From assembly GCF_017948305.1 (NCBI RefSeq), contig NZ_CP072842.1, forward strand, positions 288,001 through 352,000: a stretch of 64,000 nt of DNA. Direction: 5' to 3'. Shown here piece by piece: positions 57,951 through 64,000 of the stretch (the first letter of the stretch is position 1; every line of letters begins with the position of its first letter). The notes beneath the pieces are model-generated. The model did no database searches, was not told where the DNA came from, and worked only from the letters and a program-made list of their open reading frames with translations. Source of the DNA: Faecalibacter bovis. Lineage in GTDB: Bacteria; Bacteroidota; Bacteroidia; Flavobacteriales; Weeksellaceae. The translations under genes were made by a program, and so were the position numbers.

Positions 57951-58994
57951 CTAATTATGAAGTTTATAATTGATAATTACTGGAAAATGATCTGAAATTT
58001 TTTTCCTAATCACCTTGGCTTCAATAACCTCAAATTGGTCTGAATGGAAAATATAATCAATTCTGATCGGAAATTTAAACCCATGGAAAGTAGTTCCATT
58101 CCCTTTACCAGCTTTAATAAACGAATCAGAAAGATATTTTGTTATTTCTTCGTATTCGTAAGAATTCGGAGTTGAGTTAAGATCTGATGCCAATAAAACT
58201 GGATGTGGCGATCTTCTTATTGTCGGAATTAAAAGTTTTAATTGATCTACGTGAACTTTCATTCCGTTAACCAATTTTACTTCTAATTTTTTACTTGTTT
58301 GTTCTATTTCTTCTGTTGTATCAGAATTAATTACATCTTTCACCAATGCTTTATCAATATACATTGGTTCCATGTAAAGATTAATCACACGAATTGTATC
58401 AAAACCTAAATCAATATCCGCATATGCAGCAATTCCACTATTCGATCTATCTGGAGATTCAATTCGATTCGTTTTAATAATCGGGAATTTACTATATATA
58501 CTTAGTCCTGCGTAGTATTCTGCATAATATCCATCTAACTTTTTATTTTTCCAAGAGCGATGAGTTTTCTCTCCACCTTCCTGAAAAAGCATAATATCCG
58601 TTAAATTATTTTCTATCAAATCAGTTAAACCATCATCTTTAAATTGATGTGTATTAAATGTCATAACTGATAAATTCGGCGTTTCCTTTGATTGTTTACT
58701 TAAATTAACCAATGGATAAGATAAATAAATAGGATAAAAAGTAGGGATAGATACGATCAACATCAATAAAAAATGACGCCATGAAAATATTAACCAGTAG
58801 CATAAAAATAGTATAACTATAAAAAATACGATTGGATAACCAATTGAAATAAAGTTGAAATATGGAATTTCTACAGGCGTGAAAATCTTGTTTAAATAAA
58901 TGGTGCACGCGACAAGTACTACTATAAAATTTATAGTAAGAACTAATCTATTGAAGTAATTCAATTTAAATTTATCGCGACTAAAAATACCCAT
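57951..58994 (-). CDS. endonuclease/exonuclease/phosphatase-fold hydrolase with membrane anchor, 347 aa
   Basis: Three N-terminal membrane spans (about residues 12-32, 42-66 and 70-92), then an EEP domain with FNTHQFKDDG, DIMLFQEGGE, LLASDLNSTPNSYEYE and RIDYIFHS...SDHFPVI: the usual Asn, Glu, Asp/Asn and Asp/His active-site residues. Substrate may be a lipid phosphodiester or nucleic acid. Two bases downstream of the rhomboid gene, so co-transcribed. Confidence 0.85.
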   Translation of the reverse strand: MGIFSRDKFKLNYFNRLVLTINFIVVLVACTIYLNKIFTPVEIPYFNFISIGYPIVFFIVILFLCYWLIFSWRHFLLMLIVSIPTFYPIYLSYPLVNLSKQSKETPNLSVMTFNTHQFKDDGLTDLIENNLTDIMLFQEGGEKTHRSWKNKKLDGYYAEYYAGLSIYSKFPIIKTNRIESPDRSNSGIAAYADIDLGFDTIRVINLYMEPMYIDKALVKDVINSDTTEEIEQTSKKLEVKLVNGMKVHVDQLKLLIPTIRRSPHPVLLASDLNSTPNSYEYEEITKYLSDSFIKAGKGNGTTFHGFKFPIRIDYIFHSDQFEVIEAKVIRKKISDHFPVIINYKLHN

Positions 58995-58995
58995 T

Positions 58996-59865
58996 TTATC
59001 TTCCTTCCTTAAACAAAAAATCTTTTTCTTCTTTTGATAAACTTTCGTAACCTGAACGTGAAATTTTATCTAAAATCGTATTAATCTTATTTTGTTTTTC
59101 TACTTTTTGATGATTGAAATCGTAATCATTTTTTGGAACTTTATTAGAATTTGATTTCGAATAATTCTTATATGTTTTAAATGATGATTTCTTTACTTTT
59201 TTAGAAAATATATTTTTAAAATTTTGAATGAAGTTACCTAAAAAATCATTTCCTTTTTCAAATTGTTTCATATAAAGATAACCAAAAGCCATTCCGCCTA
59301 AATGCGAAATACTTCCTCCCATATTTGTTCCTTTCAAAATAATTTGAAGTAAGTCTAACCCAAGGAAAAAATACCCAAAATATAATATTGGAAAACTAGA
59401 TGGGAATAAAACTAAACGTACTGGCATTCTTGGATTATAACTGATAACAGCGAATAATAAAGTATAAATCGCTGCTGAACTTCCTGCCAATAAACTTGTT
59501 GTTTTTATAGGAAATATTAAAAAAGATAAACCTCCTACTATTCCACCAAAAATGTAGAAAGTAAGTAAATCTTTATCTCTGAAAAATTGTAAGAATAATT
59601 GACCAATGAAATATAATAATATCATATTCATCAATAATTGCCAAACATCAAAGTGCATCCATGTATAAGTGAGAATTGACCAAGGTTGTAAAGCAAAATT
59701 CTCTTGTATGCGTGGCAATCTTAACCAATTACTTACAGCAATACCTGCAAAATTATCAATTAACCACAAAGAGAAAAATATTACAACATTGATATAGATA
59801 ATCTTTGTTGTAATATTTCCTGTTTTATATTTTAATTTTAAATCGTCTAAAATTCCGTTTACCAT
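58996..59865 (-). CDS. rhomboid-family intramembrane serine protease, 289 aa
   Basis: Six membrane spans. The catalytic pair is S in LLAGSSAAIYTLL (GSSA, in helix 4) and H in ISHLGGMAFGYLYM (helix 6). A C-terminal basic, soluble tail (about residues 215-289, KNIFSKKVKKSSFKTYKNYS) is an extension not needed for catalysis. It lies 13 bases after a second rhomboid gene; the two are adjacent paralogues. Confidence 0.87.
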   Translation of the reverse strand: MVNGILDDLKLKYKTGNITTKIIYINVVIFFSLWLIDNFAGIAVSNWLRLPRIQENFALQPWSILTYTWMHFDVWQLLMNMILLYFIGQLFLQFFRDKDLLTFYIFGGIVGGLSFLIFPIKTTSLLAGSSAAIYTLLFAVISYNPRMPVRLVLFPSSFPILYFGYFFLGLDLLQIILKGTNMGGSISHLGGMAFGYLYMKQFEKGNDFLGNFIQNFKNIFSKKVKKSSFKTYKNYSKSNSNKVPKNDYDFNHQKVEKQNKINTILDKISRSGYESLSKEEKDFLFKEGR

Positions 59866-59878
59866 ATACTATACAGTT

Positions 59879-60637
59879 TTAATTTCTTCGGTATAAATTC
59901 TTTTTCCAATTTCGGATATATAAGAATCCAATCAACGCACCACCTAAATGGGCAAAATTTGCAACATTATTCCATTCATAACCTCTTACTCCCATAAATA
60001 ATTCGAATAAGATTAAAACAGGAATAAAATATTTCGCTTTAATCCCGACAGGAAAAAATATCAAGGCTAATTTTGCATCTGGATATAAAACTGCAAACGC
60101 TAACAACAATCCATAAATTGCACCAGAGGCACCAACCATTGGGGTTGTGAACTGTCGTTGCAAACTATCTGCATTAATATTATTTTTAATAAGTTCTGAA
60201 GTTCTATACTCACCCGAAATATTCATTTTAGACAATTCATAAATTTCAGAGATAGAAAAACCATCTGCTACAACCAATTTTTGAAGTTGACTCACTTCTA
60301 TATAATTGACTAAATTGAATAAAAAGAAACCTCCAAAACCAGCAAATAAATACAGCTTTAAGAATCTAGTTTGCCCTATTGTAGTTTCTACAGCGGATCC
60401 AAATGACCAAAGCGCAAACATATTAAATAAAATATGTGAGATGTTCGGATAACTTGCATGCATAAACATATGCGTAACTAATTGCCAGCTTTCAAAATTT
60501 GGTGAACCTGGATAAAACGCACCTAAAATTACCGATAAATTTATTCCTTTCGACTGAAATACAATCGTTGCCAAAAAGAATAAACCATTAATTATCAACA
60601 AATTTTTGGTAATCGTAGGTATTGGTTGTCCCATCAT
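59879..60637 (-). CDS. rhomboid-family intramembrane serine protease, 252 aa
   Basis: Catalytic motif GASGAIYGLL (Ser, helix 4) and His in FAHLGGALIGFLYI (helix 6), with the conserved helix-2 His/Asn region in THMFMHASYPNISHILFNMFALWSFG. It has no C-terminal soluble tail, unlike the downstream paralogue. Membrane proteolysis of unknown substrates. Two bases before mutL. Confidence 0.9.
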   Translation of the reverse strand: MMGQPIPTITKNLLIINGLFFLATIVFQSKGINLSVILGAFYPGSPNFESWQLVTHMFMHASYPNISHILFNMFALWSFGSAVETTIGQTRFLKLYLFAGFGGFFLFNLVNYIEVSQLQKLVVADGFSISEIYELSKMNISGEYRTSELIKNNINADSLQRQFTTPMVGASGAIYGLLLAFAVLYPDAKLALIFFPVGIKAKYFIPVLILFELFMGVRGYEWNNVANFAHLGGALIGFLYIRNWKKNLYRRN

Positions 60638-60639
60638 AA

Positions 60640-62466
60640 TTATTGTAATATTTTTTCGATCTCAGTTGTATTCATCTGAACAAAAATTGGTCGACCATAA
60701 GGCGAATAATTTGGGTTCGGTAATCTGAATAATTCTTCAACTAAAGATGTTGCTTGTTCTTCTTTTAAAGTTGTTCCTTTTTTTACAGCAGCATTTTTTG
60801 CTAAAATTTTAGCAAAGGATTGATCTAATTCTAAAGTTTCTTTAAAATCTAATTCATCAATAAAATCCATAAAAATAGAAACCACGTCTTCTTGCTGAAC
60901 ATCTACTGGTATTGCATTAATTTGGATCGCTTCTTCGTCTAACGAAATATCAAAACCAAAACTTAGCAATTGACTTTCGACGTCGATTAATTTTTGACGA
61001 TCATTCGGCGATAAATCTAATTCAATCGGAAAAAGCATTTGTTGTACCAACGCATTATCACGTTTTGAATGGATAAATTTTTCGAACAATATTTTTTGAT
61101 GCGCTCTATGCTGATCAATTATTAACAATTCTCCTCGATATTCAACAATCAAATATTTACTTTGCCATTGAATAACTTTGAATTGTTCTGCTTGTCCAAC
61201 TTCAGACTCAAATAATTGATTTGATTGTTCAAAATTCGATTCAAAAATTTGATGTGCATGATTATTTTCAATTTCTAATTCAACTGCATCATTATAAAAA
61301 TCCATTGTAGATTTTATAGCAGAAGGCTTTGGCGCTCTGTAATGATTATCGTTAGAAAATGGATTGAAATTTTGATCTACAGAAATCTCTGGAATTTTAA
61401 TATCTGCATCCTCTTTTGCTGAAGGAATAAATGCCCAGTTTGGATCTTGTTCAAAATCCAACGAAGGAATTACATTAAATTGTCCTAATGCATGCTTTAC
61501 AGCTGCTCTAATAATTGTATAAATTAAAGCTTCATCTTCAAATTTTATTTCCGTTTTTGTTGGATGTATGTTAATATCAATCCTAGAAGGATCCAATTCT
61601 AAATACATAAAATATGAAGGTTGATATCCTGCTGGTAATAGCTCTTCGAAAGCATCACACAAAGCATTGTGTAAATATGGACTACGAATAAATCTATTAT
61701 TTACGAAGAAAAATTGCTCTCCTCTAGATTTTTTTGCCGCATCAGGTTTCCCAACATATCCTTTGATTTTTACAATCTCGGTATCTTCTTCAACTGATAT
61801 GATTTGTGAACCTAATTTTTTACCAAAAATTTGAACAATTCGTTGTTTTAAATTCCCTGCTCTTAAATGATAAATTTCTGAATCATTGTGATGTAAATAA
61901 AAACTTACATTTTCGTGAGCTAAAGCGATACGTTGAAATTCGTCTTGAATATGTCTAAATTCAACTTGATTCGACTTCAGAAAATTTCTACGAGCTGGTA
62001 CATTATAAAATAAATTTTTAACCGAAATTGAAGTACCTGTTGGGCAAACAACCGGATCTTGATTGCGGACTTCTCCCCCTTCAATAATCAATTGCGTACC
62101 TAATTCTTCAAATTCACGTTTGGTTTTTGTTTCTACCTGAGCCACCGCAGCGATTGAAGCTAATGCTTCACCTCTAAAGCCTTTGGTATGGATAGAAAAT
62201 ATATCTTCGGTCGTTTTAATTTTAGAAGTCGCGTGACGTTCGTAAGCCATTCTTACGTCTGTTACACTCATCCCACTCCCGTTATCTATAACTTGGATTA
62301 AACTTCTACCAGCGTCTTTACATATTAACTGAATTGTTGTAGCACCTGCATCAACTGCATTTTCAATTAACTCTTTCACAACAGAAGACGGGCGTTGAAC
62401 CACTTCTCCTGCAGCAATTTGATTTGCTACATGATCTGGCAGTAATTGAATAATATCATTCATCAT
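60640..62466 (-). CDS. mutL: DNA mismatch repair protein MutL, 608 aa
   Basis: GHKL ATPase: ANQIAAGEVVQRPSSVVKELIENAVDAG (ATP-binding), IDNGSGM (with the conserved Asp), TKGFRGEALASIAAV. The C-terminal dimerisation/nuclease-like part begins near residue 400; the metal-binding DQHRAHQKILFE motif (about residues 452-463) corresponds to the DQHAxxER-type endonuclease motif in degenerate form. Starts at one of two adjacent Met codons. 115 bases separate it from the symporter. Confidence 0.94.
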   Translation of the reverse strand: MMNDIIQLLPDHVANQIAAGEVVQRPSSVVKELIENAVDAGATTIQLICKDAGRSLIQVIDNGSGMSVTDVRMAYERHATSKIKTTEDIFSIHTKGFRGEALASIAAVAQVETKTKREFEELGTQLIIEGGEVRNQDPVVCPTGTSISVKNLFYNVPARRNFLKSNQVEFRHIQDEFQRIALAHENVSFYLHHNDSEIYHLRAGNLKQRIVQIFGKKLGSQIISVEEDTEIVKIKGYVGKPDAAKKSRGEQFFFVNNRFIRSPYLHNALCDAFEELLPAGYQPSYFMYLELDPSRIDINIHPTKTEIKFEDEALIYTIIRAAVKHALGQFNVIPSLDFEQDPNWAFIPSAKEDADIKIPEISVDQNFNPFSNDNHYRAPKPSAIKSTMDFYNDAVELEIENNHAHQIFESNFEQSNQLFESEVGQAEQFKVIQWQSKYLIVEYRGELLIIDQHRAHQKILFEKFIHSKRDNALVQQMLFPIELDLSPNDRQKLIDVESQLLSFGFDISLDEEAIQINAIPVDVQQEDVVSIFMDFIDELDFKETLELDQSFAKILAKNAAVKKGTTLKEEQATSLVEELFRLPNPNYSPYGRPIFVQMNTTEIEKILQ

Positions 62467-62581
62467 TCTTCCTAAAGAAATATTTTTTCGATTCTTCTTT
62501 AAAATCTACTTTCTACAAATATACGAACAATTCTAATTTTTAAACTAAATCAACTTGCCGTTATAGGTTATAAAAAATAAA
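62467..62581. other. intergenic spacer between mutL and symporter
   Basis: An AT-rich 115-base spacer upstream of mutL. I see no clear TAnnTTTG on the minus strand and no strong hairpin. Confidence 0.4.
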
Positions 62582-64000
62582 TTAATTGTTTTTTATAATT
62601 TGATTTACTTGATTAAATTCTTTATCTATCTCATGTTGATCTTGTTTCGTTACAAATGAAACAATTGCAATAGCGATAAAAGAGCTAATAAATCCTGGTA
62701 TAATTTCGTACCAATCTTTGTAATTATGATCTGTGTAAACCCATGTTAAAACAACAACTGCACCAACAATCATTCCAACTAATGCGCCTTGCCAAGTTGT
62801 TTTACGCCAAAGTAATGAAAGTAAAATAACTGGCCCAAAAGCTGCTCCAAATCCAGCCCATGCATTTCCAACCAGATTTAATATAGAATCCTTTGGCGAT
62901 ATTGATAATGCTAATGAAATAGCTGCAACAACTAAAACTGAAATTCGACTTGCGATCAATAATTGGTTTGCAGATGCTTTTTTATTTAGAAAAGCTTTAT
63001 AAATATCTTCAGTCAAAGAACTTGAAGTAACTAATAATTGAGATGAGATGGTACTCATTACAGCGGCTAAAATCGCTGACAATAAAAACCCTGCAATTAG
63101 TGGATGAAACAATATTCTAGAAAAATAAATGAAAATAGTTTCTGCGTCTGTTTTAGATGAATCAAACAAAATCATATTTGTATGATCAAATTTTAACAGG
63201 TATGCAATTCCTACTAAACCTACTAACAATGCACCACCTACTGTAAAAATCATCCATGTAATTCCTATTCGACGAGCTTTTGTTAAATCAGCAACTTTAT
63301 CAATGGCCATAAAACGAACCAATATGTGTGGTTGACCAAAATAGCCTAATCCCCAAGCTAACAATGAAAAAATTGTGATGGTTGAAGTTCCTGTAAATAA
63401 ATCTAAATAATTTGGACCTTTAGAATCTATTATTTGAAAAGTTTCTCCTACTCCGCCAATTTCAATAATAGCAACAATCGGAACAACAACCAAGGCCAAA
63501 ACCATGATTGTACCTTGAACAAAATCTGTTAATGAAACGGCCAAAAATCCTCCTAAAAATGTGTATAATACGACTACAATACTTGTAACAAACAATCCGG
63601 TCATATAATTCATTCCGAAAGCAGATTCAAATAATTTTCCACCAGCAACCATTCCTGATGAAGTATAGAGCGTAAAAAATACTAATATTAAAAGAGATGA
63701 AACTATTTTTAGTAAATGTGTTTTGTCTTTAAAACGATTTTCAAAAAAAACAGGAATTGTAATAGAATTTCCTGCAACTTCTGTATACACACGTAATCTT
63801 GGAGCAACAATTATATAATTCATAAATGCACCAAAAGTTAAACCTATTGCAATCCAAGAAGCAGATAAACCGGTTAAATACATTGCTCCTGGTAAACCCA
63901 TTAAAAGCCATCCGCTCATATCAGCAGCACCAGCTGATAAAGCTGTAACTGCAGCTCCCATTTTTCTACCTCCAATTAAAAATTCTTCAGAATTTGATGT
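62582..64000 (-). CDS. putP: sodium/proline-type symporter (PutP-like), partial at window end
   Basis: A sodium:solute symporter family protein with about 11 visible membrane spans. The segments LSAGAADMSGWLLMGLPGAMY and WGLGYFGQPHILVRFMAI match PutP, as does the TMS8 region STISSQLLVTSSSLTEDIYKAF. The coding frame runs into the window edge: 13 more codons (TSNSEEFLIGGRK) precede the first Met at 63961, and the family's N-terminal helix is missing, so the gene starts outside. The C-terminus ends in QVNQIIKNN. PutP versus a related symporter cannot be settled by sequence alone. Confidence 0.85.
   Translation of the reverse strand, partial: TSNSEEFLIGGRKMGAAVTALSAGAADMSGWLLMGLPGAMYLTGLSASWIAIGLTFGAFMNYIIVAPRLRVYTEVAGNSITIPVFFENRFKDKTHLLKIVSSLLILVFFTLYTSSGMVAGGKLFESAFGMNYMTGLFVTSIVVVLYTFLGGFLAVSLTDFVQGTIMVLALVVVPIVAIIEIGGVGETFQIIDSKGPNYLDLFTGTSTITIFSLLAWGLGYFGQPHILVRFMAIDKVADLTKARRIGITWMIFTVGGALLVGLVGIAYLLKFDHTNMILFDSSKTDAETIFIYFSRILFHPLIAGFLLSAILAAVMSTISSQLLVTSSSLTEDIYKAFLNKKASANQLLIASRISVLVVAAISLALSISPKDSILNLVGNAWAGFGAAFGPVILLSLLWRKTTWQGALVGMIVGAVVVLTWVYTDHNYKDWYEIIPGFISSFIAIAIVSFVTKQDQHEIDKEFNQVNQIIKNN

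Overview
The window looks like AT-rich chromosomal DNA of a Flavobacteriia-type Bacteroidota (order Flavobacteriales; a Weeksellaceae-like host is plausible, but I cannot name a genus). The basis is a type IX secretion cargo with a C-terminal sorting domain, the Bacteroidota promoter pattern TTTG/TTG - about 19-21 nt - TAnnTTTG in front of several genes, the lack of clear Shine-Dalgarno sequences, and the family-specific sequence of most host genes.

Region 1 (1 to about 33.49 kb) is an apparently intact Mu-like transposable prophage of contractile-tail (myovirus) type whose left end lies outside the window. On the plus strand come the DDE transposase (108-2285), a MuB-like ATPase (2302-3225), a tightly overlapping early operon of small proteins (DUF3164-like, gp16/GemA-like, ASCH-like, replisome-organiser-like) and a DEDD exonuclease ending at 7825. 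A short promoter/terminator unit and two possible cargo genes follow (to 8780). On the minus strand, 8775-16597 holds a head block: small and large terminase, gp36-like protein, DUF935 portal, MuF-like head protein, the tape measure protein, a virion-morphogenesis protein and a putative tail-completion protein. From a divergent spacer at 16598-16720 the plus strand carries protease/scaffold, major capsid, tail sheath, tail tube, a tail assembly chaperone with a likely -1 frameshift, baseplate genes, collar fibre and fibre genes, small membrane proteins, lysozyme, a likely one-piece spanin, a Mom-like DNA modification enzyme behind a very large leader hairpin, and a last membrane/coiled-coil gene. 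The right end probably lies near 33.49 kb.

Region 2 (about 33.6 to 64 kb) is host chromosome. Minus strand: a Bacteroidota-specific protein usually labelled 'ABC transporter ATPase', two cold-shock-domain genes with a long leader, Fe-S electron transfer proteins, a HAD-like protein, an Mce/MlaD protein and an N-acetylmuramoyl-L-alanine amidase. Plus strand: LptD-like protein, RidA, PdxA, YceD-rpmF-accB-accC, tig-clpP-clpX, and a type IX secretion cargo with a small companion and a TlpA-like thiol oxidoreductase. Minus strand to the end: exonuclease/GIY-YIG fusion, HerA-like ATPase, EEP-fold hydrolase, two tandem rhomboid proteases, mutL and a sodium/proline-type symporter cut by the window end.

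The most unusual signals are: (i) two tRNA T-arm-like hairpins, 21 of 27 bases identical and each beginning exactly 49 nt before a prophage start codon (transposase and gp16-like gene); (ii) a roughly 92-nt near-continuous stem-loop directly before the mom-like gene; (iii) an A-AAA-AAG slippery site with a 63-codon -1 extension in the tail chaperone; (iv) terminator-like hairpins embedded in coding sequence; and (v) a displaced, inverted tape measure gene.
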